A stretch of DNA of 16,521 nucleotides, taken from contig CALGBY010000031.1 of the NCBI GenBank assembly GCA_937886445.1, forward strand, positions 1 through 16,521. The letters are read 5' to 3'. This stretch comes from an uncultured Clostridia bacterium (GTDB taxonomy: Bacteria > Bacillota > Clostridia > Christensenellales > Aristaeellaceae). This document shows, one piece after another, positions 1-8,926 of the stretch. Each line of letters starts with the position of its first letter. The stretch's first letter is position 1. The position numbers and the translations under genes were made by a program. The notes beneath the pieces were generated by a model that was not told the origin of the DNA, searched no databases, and saw only the letters and a list, made by a program, of their open reading frames with translations.

Positions 1-158
1 TTGTTTTCTTGACTGTGCTTGTTTGCCTACCGCATTTTTAAATGAGATGACCCTGAGGCGGATTTGTATACCCCGGGATCTGCGCGGAACCGTGATAACG
101 CCTGTGAAACAGGAACGGGACCGGCGGACGGGCGCCTGAACGGCAAACCAAGTTATGG

Positions 159-187
159 TTGCAACCCTGCGCCTGAGGATGTATAAT
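159..187 (+). promoter_or_regulatory. Sigma-A type promoter of the hybrid kinase gene
   Basis: The -35 box TTGCAA (159-164) and the -10 box TATAAT (182-187) are separated by exactly 17 bases. Transcription would start near 194, leaving a leader of about 57 bases before the ATG at 251. This placement argues against the upstream ATG at 155, which precedes the promoter. Bases 1-158 hold no gene I can support; only a small CCTGT/ACAGG hairpin (101-113) and a poor TTGACT-like box (9-14) are visible there. Confidence 0.7.
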
Positions 188-250
188 ACCAGCAGTATAT
201 TGCTTTTATGCAGCAGGGATGCAGCGTTCGTGAAAGGAGATACAGCGGAT

Positions 251-2575
251 ATGTCAGTGGGTTTGATGTATTCAGTAGCCGTTTTTTTCTGCCTTCTGGT
301 CAATATGGTGATTACGGGCAGGGCGCTTTCATTGCGCCGGCGCGGCATGAAGGATGACCATCTGCTGATGCTGCTGCTTTTTTTTATCGGCTTTTGCGTT
401 ATTGATCTGATCTGGGGCCTGTTTTACGACAATTCCGGTGTGTTCTGCTCCCTTACCGGCCTCGTGCTGTCCTCCTATGCCTTTCACATCATGTCCGCTC
501 TTTCCGCCTGCGTATGGGGCGGGTATATGATACACTTTACAGGGGCAGACGGTAAAACGAAGCTCATATTGAACACCCTGCGTTACTGTCTGCTTGCTGC
601 GCAGATCATTTTGCTGATCTTCAATCTGCTCAGCGAAAATGTGTTCCGCGTTTTTGAAGTTCCTCAGGCTCCGGGAAGCTATGAATATGCAACGGGATCT
701 GCCAGACCGGTATTGTTCTGCCTTCAGATGAGCAATTATGTGATCCTGATGGCTTATTCACTGAGCCGCATTTACAAAAACAGCGAGCGCAGCCTGCACG
801 CCAAGGTGATCTTTTATTCTGTTATCCCGCTCATTTTCGGCTTTATGCAGCTGCTTCGCCTGAATGTATCGATGTACACCTTCGGCTTTACCCTCTCTTC
901 AGTCGCGATCTATATATTCTATGTGACAGATACGAGAGAACGCCAGCTCATCAGCGAAGCGGACAGACAGAGCCGGAAGAACAACGCGATCATACAAAGC
1001 ATATCAAATGATTATGAGGCGATCTATTATGTCGATACCGCGGCCGGTACTTTTGATATCCTGTACAGGATGGCGGACGGCAGCATAAAAAGCGTAAGCA
1101 GGAACGATGATTTCTTCGAATATGCACGGAGCGGCATCGCGAAAACTGTTTACGGCGAGGATCTTGAGAAGGCGGCCGGGATGCTGACACAGTCCCATAT
1201 CCGAAAAGAGCTTGCGGACAAGGATGCGTTTTCCTTCACCTGCCGGATCATGCTGCGCGGAGAACCGGTCTTCTGCGAAGTGCGCTGTGTGCGCTCCGCG
1301 CTTGAAGACCGGGGAGAGGAAAAGCTGATATTCGGTGTACGCAATATCAATGAAGCGGTCCGCGCCCAGACAGAGCAGAACAGGCTGCTTGAAAACGCGC
1401 TGGAGAGCGCCCGTTCGTCCGACCAGACCAAAACAAGCTTCCTCTTTAATATGAGCCATGATATCCGCACACCCATGAACGCGATCATCGGCTTTACCGG
1501 TCTTGCCAAGAAACATATCAATGACACGGAACGCGTGAAGGAATGCCTTGAAAAGGTGGAAAGCGCCGGCGACCAGCTGCTTTCACTGGTAAACGATGTA
1601 CTTGATATGTCCAGAATAGAATCCGGCAAGGTGATCATCAATGAAAAGCCTCTGTATATCAATAAATGCGTCGATGACCTGATCAGCGCGGTGGGAAACA
1701 GCGCGAGGGAAAAGAATATAGAACTGATCTGTGATACCTCAGACAGCTTTGCCCATCCGTGGATCTACGCGGATGAACTGCGATTGAACCGCGTTATGAT
1801 GAATATTCTGAACAACGCGATCAAGTTTACAAAGTCCGGCGGGAAGGTAGTGTACACCGTAAGTGAAAGCGCGTCGACCGAAAAAGGCAGGGTGCATTAC
1901 CGCTTTTGCGTAAACGATAACGGGATCGGCATGAGCAGGGAGTTCATGTCTCACCTGTACGAGGCGTTTTCCAGAGAACAGAATTCAGCCGTGAACGGTA
2001 TTCAAAGCACCGGCCTCGGCCTGACGATCACAAAGGAACTGGTAACGCTGATGAACGGCACGATCGATATTCAGAGCACGCTGGGAGTGGGTACCGATGT
2101 GACCGTGGATTTTGATTTCCGGATCGCGATGGAAGACGGGCCGAAAACACACGCGCATGCGGAGAACGATCTTGCCGTACTGAAGGGAAGGTACGCGCTG
2201 GTCGTTGAGGATAACCCGCTGAACCGTGATATCGCGCTGGATATTCTGGAAGACTACGGAGTAACGGCCGATACTGCTGAGGACGGGACAGCGGCGCTTC
2301 AGAAATATGCCGATATCCTTCGTACCGGTTCAAAAATGTATGATTTTATCCTGATGGATATTGAGATGCCTGTTATGAACGGCTACAAGGCCACCGCTGA
2401 GATACGAAACATGAGCGGCATCGGCGGAACACATGTGCCTGTTATCGCGATGACGGCCAATGCCTTCCGGGAGGACCGGCAGCGGGCACTGGAGGCCGGT
2501 ATGGACGCGTATATTGCAAAACCGATCAACCCCGAGTCGCTTGCCGCCATACTTGCCGGTCTGATCCGGAAATGA
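251..2575 (+). CDS. 7TM hybrid sensor histidine kinase with C-terminal receiver domain
   Basis: A 774-residue membrane hybrid sensor kinase. Seven hydrophobic segments fill roughly residues 5-235, resembling a 7TM receptor module. A PAS-like cytoplasmic region (about 245-370) and a coiled linker follow. The HisKA box MSHDIRTPMN contains the phospho-acceptor His403. The HATPase domain has an N-box (NILNNAIKF), a G1 box (DNGIGM) and a G2 box (STGLGLTI). A receiver domain occupies about residues 645-770, with acidic pair Glu653/Asp654, phospho-acceptor Asp703 in LMDIEMP and Lys757 in AKP. All catalytic residues are present. I chose the ATG at 251 because AAAGGAGA (233-240) lies 10 bases upstream and the promoter at 159-187 would start transcription after the longer ORF's ATG at 155. 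The gene is monocistronic. No HPt protein or output regulator lies beside it, so the phosphorelay partner is unknown. The ligand cannot be inferred. Confidence 0.93.
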   Translation: MSVGLMYSVAVFFCLLVNMVITGRALSLRRRGMKDDHLLMLLLFFIGFCVIDLIWGLFYDNSGVFCSLTGLVLSSYAFHIMSALSACVWGGYMIHFTGADGKTKLILNTLRYCLLAAQIILLIFNLLSENVFRVFEVPQAPGSYEYATGSARPVLFCLQMSNYVILMAYSLSRIYKNSERSLHAKVIFYSVIPLIFGFMQLLRLNVSMYTFGFTLSSVAIYIFYVTDTRERQLISEADRQSRKNNAIIQSISNDYEAIYYVDTAAGTFDILYRMADGSIKSVSRNDDFFEYARSGIAKTVYGEDLEKAAGMLTQSHIRKELADKDAFSFTCRIMLRGEPVFCEVRCVRSALEDRGEEKLIFGVRNINEAVRAQTEQNRLLENALESARSSDQTKTSFLFNMSHDIRTPMNAIIGFTGLAKKHINDTERVKECLEKVESAGDQLLSLVNDVLDMSRIESGKVIINEKPLYINKCVDDLISAVGNSAREKNIELICDTSDSFAHPWIYADELRLNRVMMNILNNAIKFTKSGGKVVYTVSESASTEKGRVHYRFCVNDNGIGMSREFMSHLYEAFSREQNSAVNGIQSTGLGLTITKELVTLMNGTIDIQSTLGVGTDVTVDFDFRIAMEDGPKTHAHAENDLAVLKGRYALVVEDNPLNRDIALDILEDYGVTADTAEDGTAALQKYADILRTGSKMYDFILMDIEMPVMNGYKATAEIRNMSGIGGTHVPVIAMTANAFREDRQRALEAGMDAYIAKPINPESLAAILAGLIRK

Positions 2576-2609
2576 TCGGGATATCCGAGTAGAGTGATCT
2601 CATATACGG

Positions 2610-2650
2610 AAAAGAGGATCTGCAGTTCAAAGGACCGCGGATCCTCTTTT
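2610..2650. terminator. Bidirectional intrinsic terminator between convergent genes
   Basis: The arms 2610-2623 and 2637-2650 form a 14-pair stem, including one G-U pair, around a 13-base loop. The stem has A4 at its left foot and T4 at its right foot, so it can terminate the kinase transcript on the plus strand and the glycosyltransferase transcript on the minus strand. It sits between the stop codons of these two convergent genes. Confidence 0.85.
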
Positions 2651-2697
2651 GAGATATGCCCTCGGGATGAAAATGTTATGCCCGAAAGATGAAAGAG

Positions 2698-3792
2698 TCA
2701 ATTTAACCCGGAAAGATAGATACTCTCAAGCTTTTTCGCGAATGTCTGTATCCCGAAGCCGGAGGTCTCCGCGATACCGGACAGATCCGAACGCTCCGGT
2801 GTTTCCCTGAGCGCCTCATCCGCCCATACCTGAGTGCTTTCTATAGAAAGACTGCGTACGAGGGGAGAAATGACCACATCCTTTGTGATCCTGTCGGATA
2901 TCAGGCAGGGCAGTCCGGCTGTCTGCGCTTCAATAAGGGAAAGCGGCGCTCCTTCCCAAAGAGAGGGAAACAGAAAACAGTCCGCCGCCTGCAAAAGCGC
3001 GTTCACATCGTTACGGCTGCCCAGCAGGCGCACATTTTTTCCGATGCCGAGAGCGCTGATCTTTTGGAGGATCGCTTTTTCCATCGAGCCGGAGCCCACG
3101 ATCAGAAGCACGCTGTTTTCCTGCTTTTTCAGTATGCCGGCAAAAACATCCAGCAGAAAAAGATGGTTTTTCGCTTCGTTCAGACGGCCGACATGGATAT
3201 ATACCTTTTTGCCCTCAAGCCCTTCCTGCGCCCTTGTGCTTTCGCGCAGCAGGGGATCAAAACGGAATACCTGCGTATCCACCGCGTTGCCCAGTATCAG
3301 GCATTTTCCGTTTTCTATGCTTTTTTTGCCGAAAAGCCATTCGCCCGCTTCTCTGGAGCACGCGATGCAGCGATCCGCCTGATAACGGAGCGGGTACTGC
3401 AGAAGCGTTTTGAACAGCGCTGAAAAGCCTTTGCCGTTGGAGGTACTGTGGCTGTGTACCAGCGTTTTTACACCGAAACGCTTCGCGATGGGCAGATATA
3501 CGGAGGCGTAGCTGCGGATGTGAGAGTGGAGAACGGTGATCTCCGGATGCTCGCGGAAAAAACGCTTCCACATGGAGCGGATCTTTATCACATTAAAGCC
3601 GCTGAAGCGCGGAAAATGGAATACTCTTCCGCCCATTGCGATGATCTCATCTTCGTGGGGCTGCTTTTCCGGAGTGTGCACGATAAAATCGAACTGCACC
3701 CTGCTTTTGTCGATCGCTTTATAGCAGTTGACGACCATGGTCTCCACACCGCCGGTCCTCAGACTGACTACTACCTGAGCTACCCTTACCAT
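2698..3792 (-). CDS. Glycosyltransferase, GT-B fold, GT4 family
   Basis: A 364-residue retaining-type glycosyltransferase, probably acting at the cytoplasmic face of the membrane in exopolysaccharide or cell-surface glycan synthesis. The N-terminal half begins with VAQVVVSLRTGGVETMV, the glycine-rich acceptor-domain opening typical of the EpsF/GT4 group. The C-terminal donor-binding half has the signatures IHVGRLNEAKNH, LLIVGSGSMEKAI and LFPSLWEGAPLSLIEAQ. The last contains the EX7E motif with Glu280 and Glu288. The start is the ATG at 3792, because a strong GAAAGGAGGG site lies just upstream (complement of 3798-3807); a longer frame reaches 3855 but would start inside or before the promoter. 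No signal peptide or membrane segment is seen. The gene stands alone, without other polysaccharide genes, so donor sugar and acceptor are unknown. Confidence 0.9.
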   Translation of the reverse strand: MVRVAQVVVSLRTGGVETMVVNCYKAIDKSRVQFDFIVHTPEKQPHEDEIIAMGGRVFHFPRFSGFNVIKIRSMWKRFFREHPEITVLHSHIRSYASVYLPIAKRFGVKTLVHSHSTSNGKGFSALFKTLLQYPLRYQADRCIACSREAGEWLFGKKSIENGKCLILGNAVDTQVFRFDPLLRESTRAQEGLEGKKVYIHVGRLNEAKNHLFLLDVFAGILKKQENSVLLIVGSGSMEKAILQKISALGIGKNVRLLGSRNDVNALLQAADCFLFPSLWEGAPLSLIEAQTAGLPCLISDRITKDVVISPLVRSLSIESTQVWADEALRETPERSDLSGIAETSGFGIQTFAKKLESIYLSGLN

Positions 3793-3822
3793 TCGCGCCC
3801 TCCTTTCCGCATATTCCCGTAT

Positions 3823-3851
3823 ATCATAACGCAAGAGGAGCGCGTTATCAA
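3823..3851 (-). promoter_or_regulatory. Sigma-A type promoter of the glycosyltransferase gene
   Basis: On the minus strand, the -35 box TTGATA (3851-3846) and the -10 box TATGAT (3828-3823) are separated by 17 bases. Transcription would start about 25 bases before the ATG at 3792, just ahead of its ribosome binding site. Confidence 0.65.
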
Positions 3852-3968
3852 GCAAAACCGAAACAAAATCACACCTTTTGGAATGAATTGCGGAACAGAA
3901 AAGGAAAATCGCGAAAAGCAGAAATTCGGATTTAACAGAATTGTAATCACTGAATAACGGTATATATG

Positions 3969-3977
3969 TGTTATAAT
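3969..3977 (+). promoter_or_regulatory. Extended -10 promoter of the walJ-comEC-holA-rsmG operon
   Basis: TGTTATAAT is a perfect extended -10 element (TG-N-TATAAT), with an AT-rich flank. No good -35 box lies at the usual distance; TTGTAA at 3941 is too far, which fits an extended -10 promoter. The leader of about 70 bases holds a small hairpin (CTCCG-TTTA-CGGAG, 4000-4013) with no terminator tail. It is divergent from the promoter at 3823-3851. Confidence 0.55.
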
Positions 3978-4055
3978 TAAATTGTATATTTCTGTACTTC
4001 TCCGTTTACGGAGCGTCGGGAATGCCTGCAACGGAACCGAAAGGAAACAGAAAGA

Positions 4056-4856
4056 ATGAAACTGACTTTTTGCCCGCTCTTCAGCGGATCGAGCGGGAAC
4101 GCGCTTCTGGTATGCGGCGGAAACACCCGTTTGCTGATCGACTGCGGCATGACCGGAAAACAGATATGCGGCGCGCTTGAAAGTGTGGGTGCATCGCCTG
4201 ATACACTGGACGCGATCCTGATCACGCATGAACACAGCGATCATGTCAAAGGCGCCGGTGTGATGAGCCGCAAATATCATCTGCCGGTTTACGCGAACGA
4301 ACCCACATGGAATGCGATGGCGAAATGCGTTGGAGAGATCGGATACGATAATGTACGCTTTTTTGAAAGCGGAACGGATCTGCTTCTCGGAGATCTGTGC
4401 GTACATTCCTTCCAAACGCCTCATGACGCGGCGGAATCCGTTGGTTTCCGCGTCTCCTACGGAAACCGGAGCATCGCCGTGGCTACCGATATGGGTCATA
4501 TGCTGAAACGGGTGTTTGAGGAGATCCGCACAGCGGATCTTGTGCTGCTGGAAAGCAATCATGACCCGCGGATGCTGATGGAAAACCCTCATTATTCCTC
4601 CGCGCTCAAACGCCGCATTCTGGGCAATCAGGGGCATCTGTGCAATGAGGTGTGCGCCAAAACGCTGGTCAAGCTATGCGAATCCGGAGTAAAAAGGGCG
4701 ATCCTGGGTCATCTGAGCGGAGAAAACAATACGCCGCAGCTCGCAATGGATACCGCTCTTGAGATCCTGACAGACAGCGGGGCTGTGCCCGGGAGAGATA
4801 TCGCGGTGGATATGTCCTGGCGCGACAGGCCCGGCAATGTATATACGCTTGAATAG
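4056..4856 (+). CDS. walJ: WalJ/YycJ-like MBL-fold metallohydrolase
   Basis: A 266-residue cytoplasmic metallo-beta-lactamase fold protein. The opening (FCPLFSGSSGNALLV, LLIDCGMTGK) and the metal motif ITHEHSDHVKG (His58, His60, Asp62, His63) match the YycJ/WalJ family, as do RKYHLPVYAN and the C-terminal LGHLSGENNTP. Family members have been described as DNA exonucleases linked to mismatch repair. In Bacillus the gene lies in the walRK (yycFG) operon, but no walRK is present here. The ATG at 4056 has GAAAGGAA about 10 bases upstream. The gene is first in a five-gene run and is followed after 14 bases by a second MBL-fold gene. The symbol is by family resemblance; the biochemical role is inferred. 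Confidence 0.88.
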   Translation: MKLTFCPLFSGSSGNALLVCGGNTRLLIDCGMTGKQICGALESVGASPDTLDAILITHEHSDHVKGAGVMSRKYHLPVYANEPTWNAMAKCVGEIGYDNVRFFESGTDLLLGDLCVHSFQTPHDAAESVGFRVSYGNRSIAVATDMGHMLKRVFEEIRTADLVLLESNHDPRMLMENPHYSSALKRRILGNQGHLCNEVCAKTLVKLCESGVKRAILGHLSGENNTPQLAMDTALEILTDSGAVPGRDIAVDMSWRDRPGNVYTLE

Positions 4857-4870
4857 GCAAAGGAGATCAT

Positions 4871-5578
4871 ATGAAAATCACGGTTTTGGGCTGCTACGGC
4901 CCCTATCCCGCGCCCGGAGAGGCAACGAGCGGTTATCTGATCGAATGCGCCGGAAAAAAGATCCTGCTGGACTGCGGCGCCGGTGTATGCGGAAAACTGA
5001 TGGAAAGGTGCTCTCCGGAGGAACTGGACTTGTTGGTCTTCTCTCATCTGCATTATGACCATATGAGCGACGCGAGTGTTCTGGGTTATTATTACCAGCT
5101 GCACGGCGGCGTACTGCCGGTTTGGCTGCCGGGTGAGGAACAGAGCGCGAGGAGAAGTATTCTGGATGTGCCGATGTTTTCTCTGAACGATATGAAGGAT
5201 GAATGGGAACTGGACGGCATCCGTTTCTTGACTGTTCCGGTATGCCATCCCGTGCCCTGCCGCGCCGTGAGGATCGAAGCGGACGGCAAGGTATTCGCTT
5301 TTACCGGTGACAGCAATATCTGCCCGCGGCTTGAGGATTTCTGCCGCGGGGCGGATGTGCTGTTTGCCGACAGCGCGTTCACCACAGCCCAGTGGGGAGA
5401 AGGCAAGCCGCATATGAGCGCTGCTCTCTGCGGAAAGCTGGCGGCTGCCGCCGGCGTGAAAAAGCTGTACCTGACGCATCTCAATCCCGGTAACGATACT
5501 GAACAGCTTGTCCGCGAGGCCGGGGAATACTTCCCGAATGTATCCTGCGTATATCCCGGTATGACCTGTCCGGTATGA
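4871..5578 (+). CDS. YhfI-like MBL-fold metal-dependent hydrolase
   Basis: A 235-residue metallo-beta-lactamase fold protein of the RNase Z-like/YhfI group. It opens with KITVLGCYGPYPAPGEATSGYL and has the metal ligands in SHLHYDHMSD (His59, His61, Asp63, His64). A further motif, FTGDSNIC, supplies the later Asp ligand, and LTHLNPGND supplies the last His. The start is supported by AAAGGAGATCATATG. It lies 14 bases after the WalJ-like gene, and its stop overlaps the comEC start in ATGA, so the three are probably translationally coupled. The substrate is unknown; a phosphodiester is likely from the fold. It is too short and lacks the features for a dedicated tRNase Z. Confidence 0.85.
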   Translation: MKITVLGCYGPYPAPGEATSGYLIECAGKKILLDCGAGVCGKLMERCSPEELDLLVFSHLHYDHMSDASVLGYYYQLHGGVLPVWLPGEEQSARRSILDVPMFSLNDMKDEWELDGIRFLTVPVCHPVPCRAVRIEADGKVFAFTGDSNICPRLEDFCRGADVLFADSAFTTAQWGEGKPHMSAALCGKLAAAAGVKKLYLTHLNPGNDTEQLVREAGEYFPNVSCVYPGMTCPV

Positions 5579-7878
5579 GCAGGTATACGGCGTTTTTTAC
5601 CGAAAGACCGCTGGTGGCTCTGAGCCTGTGCTACGGTATGGGTGTGCTGCTGGGCTTTCGAATGGAATGGATGCCTGTATGGGCCGCCGCGGGTCTGCTC
5701 TGCGGCGCGGCGGCTGCAGTTATCCTGTTTTTAATGAAGAAAAGCGCGCTTCCCGGCGTTTGCCTTTCGATACTTTTTCTGGGCATCCTGCTTGGCGGTG
5801 CCGCGGCGAACCCGTCCCTGCCTGCCGAGGGGCGCTGTACAGTGTACGGTACGGTGAGCGGTTCCGTCAGGACGGACGACAGCGGCAAGAACAAAGTCTA
5901 TCTTGAGGATGTTTTTTTGACCGATGAAAACGGTGTGAGTGTAAAGGCCGGGAAGGCCTATCTCACACTGGCACCCGACACGGAAGGCCTTGTTCTGGAG
6001 GACGGACAGGTCATCCGGACGGAAGGAAGGGTCTATTATCCGTCAGGGCGTGAAAACCCCTATGGCTTTGATTTCAGGGAGTACCTGCTCTCAAAGGGCT
6101 GCGGCTACGGGATCACCGTGACAGGAGACCCCGTTATCGCGCCGGAGCGGAAAACCGGTGTATCGGGCTTCTTTCTGCGCCTGAGAGAAACGATGGCGGA
6201 TAGAGGAAGGGAGATCTTCGGCAGCGAAAGCGCTTTGCCGCTCGCGCTGATCCTGGGGATCAGGGACGAGCTGCCCGATGAAACGCAAAGCTCCTTCTCA
6301 GACGCCGGTGTCGCGCATATTCTCGCGGTATCCGGTCTGCATGTATCTCTGCTGGCCGGTGTGCTGATGCTGCTGCTTCGCAAAATGCACCTTTCGCCGC
6401 TGGCGATCCTCTGTGTGACCGGTGTTTTTCTTCTGGTATACTGTGCGCTGATCGGCTTTTCGGCGCCGGTGGTGCGCGCGAGCGTGCTGACAATGATCGT
6501 GCTTTTTGCCCCGCTCGCGAAGCGGAGGACGGATCCGCTCACCTCACTTGCAGCGGCTTTTCTGATCCTCTTGCTTATCCGCCCGGCCGATCTTTTTACA
6601 CAAAGCTTCATCCTGTCCTTCAGCGCGGTGCTGGGCATCATCCTCTTTGGCGACCTTTTCAAAAGCTTTGTTCCGCGAAACAGGATACTGGCCAGGCTGT
6701 GGAGCTTCTGGCAGACGACATTCGCCGCCTCGTGCGGCGTTGCGCTTTCCTCTGTATGCTGTTTTCATTCTCTGTCGCTCATCGGCTTTGTGATCAATCC
6801 GTTTGTGTGTGCCTTTATCGGCATACTGCTGCCGGCGTATGCGGTGATCTTTGCCGTGGGCTGGGTCTGGCTTCCGGCCGGGCGTTTTCTGGGCACGCTG
6901 ATCGGCTTTGTTACACGGACATTTACAGAGGCGATCGACCTGATCAGCCGCGTTCCCGGCGCGGTGATAAATGTGCGCACGCCGCCGGTGCTGTGCATGA
7001 TCCTTCTCGTGGCTGGTATGATCCTGCTTACGCGTTATTCTGTCATTCGCAGGAAGATCCGTCTGCCTGCCGCCGGCGCGCTGATCCTATCATCTGTTCT
7101 GATATTCATTTTCAGCCGCGATACCGGTTTGCGATACATCCAGCTGTCCTCCGGGCAGGCGGATTGCGCGGTCATTACCGACGGAAATGAAACCGTGGTA
7201 CTGGATACGGGAGAAGACGGGGGAGACCTGAGCAGCTATCTGCTTTCATCGGGTCTGTCTGCCGATACCGTGGTGATCACACATTTCCATTCGGATCATA
7301 CCGGGGGAATAAAGAAACTGATCGAAAACGGGGTCCGTATCGGAAAGGTGTATTATGCCGCCGGTGCTCAGGAGCATGCCGATGACGGAAGCGCGGATTT
7401 TCTTGAATTACTTCGGGACGCGGGCATTCCCGTGCGGGAGATATCCAGAGGAGATGTGTTCTCAACGGAACGCGTACGTTTTTCGGTGCTCTGGCCGGAA
7501 AGAGGAAGGCAACAGCCCGGCGCGGACGCGAATGATTATTCTTTGGCAATGATGATCGACCTGGACGGAACGGAAATGCTTCATATGGGTGATCTGTCCG
7601 GGATCTATGAGCTTTACGCGGCAAACCCTGCCGATATTCTCAAGGTGGCACACCACGGAAGCGGATCCAGTACAGGCGAGGCGTTCCTGAGTACTGTTTC
7701 TCCCGAAACGGCACTTATCACTGCCGCTTCCTTCAGGACTAATCTTCCAAACGAGCGTACGCTTGAAAGGCTCAGAGCGGCAGGCGCGGTCATCTACCGT
7801 ACAGATGAGGACTGCGCGATCGAGATCCGTTTTGAGAACGGAAGCTATACCGTGAATACATATAAGAGGAAACGATGA
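5575..7878 (+). CDS. comEC: ComEC/Rec2 family DNA-uptake channel with C-terminal MBL domain
   Basis: A 767-residue polytopic membrane protein that in naturally competent bacteria forms the channel carrying single-stranded DNA into the cell. The N-terminal membrane helices lead into an OB-fold-like DUF4131 region (about residues 80-195). The competence domain follows, with HILAVSGLHVSLLAG and GFSAPVVRAS, and several more helices. The C-terminal MBL domain (about 515-767) has VVLDTGEDGG, THFHSDHTGG (His570, His572, Asp574, His575), HMGDLSG and KVAHHGSGSST. Full length and intact motifs suggest a functional protein, and the MBL domain is thought to degrade the non-transported strand. The start overlaps the previous stop and its stop overlaps holA. 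Other com genes are not in the window, so competence itself is not shown. Confidence 0.94.
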   Translation: MSRYTAFFTERPLVALSLCYGMGVLLGFRMEWMPVWAAAGLLCGAAAAVILFLMKKSALPGVCLSILFLGILLGGAAANPSLPAEGRCTVYGTVSGSVRTDDSGKNKVYLEDVFLTDENGVSVKAGKAYLTLAPDTEGLVLEDGQVIRTEGRVYYPSGRENPYGFDFREYLLSKGCGYGITVTGDPVIAPERKTGVSGFFLRLRETMADRGREIFGSESALPLALILGIRDELPDETQSSFSDAGVAHILAVSGLHVSLLAGVLMLLLRKMHLSPLAILCVTGVFLLVYCALIGFSAPVVRASVLTMIVLFAPLAKRRTDPLTSLAAAFLILLLIRPADLFTQSFILSFSAVLGIILFGDLFKSFVPRNRILARLWSFWQTTFAASCGVALSSVCCFHSLSLIGFVINPFVCAFIGILLPAYAVIFAVGWVWLPAGRFLGTLIGFVTRTFTEAIDLISRVPGAVINVRTPPVLCMILLVAGMILLTRYSVIRRKIRLPAAGALILSSVLIFIFSRDTGLRYIQLSSGQADCAVITDGNETVVLDTGEDGGDLSSYLLSSGLSADTVVITHFHSDHTGGIKKLIENGVRIGKVYYAAGAQEHADDGSADFLELLRDAGIPVREISRGDVFSTERVRFSVLWPERGRQQPGADANDYSLAMMIDLDGTEMLHMGDLSGIYELYAANPADILKVAHHGSGSSTGEAFLSTVSPETALITAASFRTNLPNERTLERLRAAGAVIYRTDEDCAIEIRFENGSYTVNTYKRKR

Positions 7879-8909
7879 ATCACACTCAGTTTTTTGCCGC
7901 CTGCAGCGCCGGACAGATCCGGAATGTATACCTTTTTGAAGGTGAGGAGGAGCTTACCAAGGCGTCTGCGCTGGATGCGCTGCGAAACGCGTGTCTGAAG
8001 GATACCGAGCTTCCCGAAATGAATGAGACCGTGCTGACGGACCCGGACGCGGATACCCTGATCGCGGCATGTGAGACACTGCCTTTTCTTTCGGAGAGAA
8101 GGCTGGTCACCGTGCGGGAATGCGCCATGCTGATACCGAACGGAAAAACCAAAGAATATGACGCGGATGATGCGGCGGAACGCCTGAAGGAATATCTGCC
8201 CGGAATATCGCAGACGACCTGTCTGGTTTTCTATGTGCGCGGTAAAGCGGACAGCAGAAGAAAGCTGTACGGCGCGGTAAAAAAGCGCGGAGAGACTGTT
8301 CAGTTTGACACACTGGATGAGAATGAGCTGGCCAAATGGATCATCAAGCGTTTCCGGCTTCACGGAAAAAATGCGGATGCGTCGGCTGCTCAGGCACTGT
8401 GGTTTACAAGCGGAAAGGATCTGACACTGCTCAGCAATGAGATCGATAAGATCTGCGCGTACGCGGGCGATCAGGATACGGTGACGGAGACCGAGATCGC
8501 GGCGGTGGCCACACAGACGACTGAGTATAAGGTGTTCGATCTTGCGGATACCCTGCTGAGCGGGAACGGGAAAAAAGCGTTTTCCCTTTTGAGAATGCTG
8601 GAGCGGGACGGAGAACAAAGCGTATACCTGCTCAGCCTGCTCGGAAGACAATGCCGTCAGATGCTGTATGTGAGGGACTGCAGAGATCCCTACACCGCGG
8701 CACGGCGTCTGGGGATCCCGTCCGGCGCGGCTTCAGCACTGATGCGTATGGGCAAAGCGTACAGCGCGGAACAAACGGAGCAGATCTGCCGTCTGTGTAC
8801 GGAAACGGAATACAGGATCAAAAGCGGTGAGCTGAATGAGAGCGGGGCGCTTGAAAATGTGATGCTGCGTATTCTGGCAATGTTCAGAAAACAGGACAAC
8901 AGTGATTGA
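7875..8909 (+). CDS. holA: DNA polymerase III delta subunit
   Basis: A 344-residue clamp-loader delta subunit, which opens the beta sliding clamp for loading onto DNA. The N-terminus (NVYLFEGEEELTKASALDALR) is the family's degenerate nucleotide-binding fold. LPFLSERRLVTVREC, LTLLSNEIDKICAYAG and TEYKVFDLADTLLSGNGKKAF mark the remaining parts of domains I-II and the lid, and the C-terminal helical collar follows (SVYLLSLLGRQCRQML). The length is normal. The ATGA overlap with comEC and the comEC-holA order are common in Bacillota. Confidence 0.93.
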   Translation: MNHTQFFAACSAGQIRNVYLFEGEEELTKASALDALRNACLKDTELPEMNETVLTDPDADTLIAACETLPFLSERRLVTVRECAMLIPNGKTKEYDADDAAERLKEYLPGISQTTCLVFYVRGKADSRRKLYGAVKKRGETVQFDTLDENELAKWIIKRFRLHGKNADASAAQALWFTSGKDLTLLSNEIDKICAYAGDQDTVTETEIAAVATQTTEYKVFDLADTLLSGNGKKAFSLLRMLERDGEQSVYLLSLLGRQCRQMLYVRDCRDPYTAARRLGIPSGAASALMRMGKAYSAEQTEQICRLCTETEYRIKSGELNESGALENVMLRILAMFRKQDNSD

Positions 8910-8926
8910 TACGGGAGAAGAACGGA

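Noticed and set aside
9..43. Possible promoter TTGACT with an AT-rich -10 region
   Set aside because: No good -10 hexamer at 16-18 bases, and a much better promoter lies at 159-187.
155..250. 32-residue N-terminal extension of the hybrid kinase
   Set aside because: The promoter boxes at 159-187 lie inside it, and the ATG at 251 has a good ribosome binding site.
3786..4637. 283-codon minus-strand frame over the WalJ-like gene
   Set aside because: It covers two divergent promoters and overlaps a well-supported gene on the plus strand; no domain is visible.
4709..5479. 256-codon minus-strand frame
   Set aside because: Antisense shadow of two MBL-fold genes with intact metal motifs.
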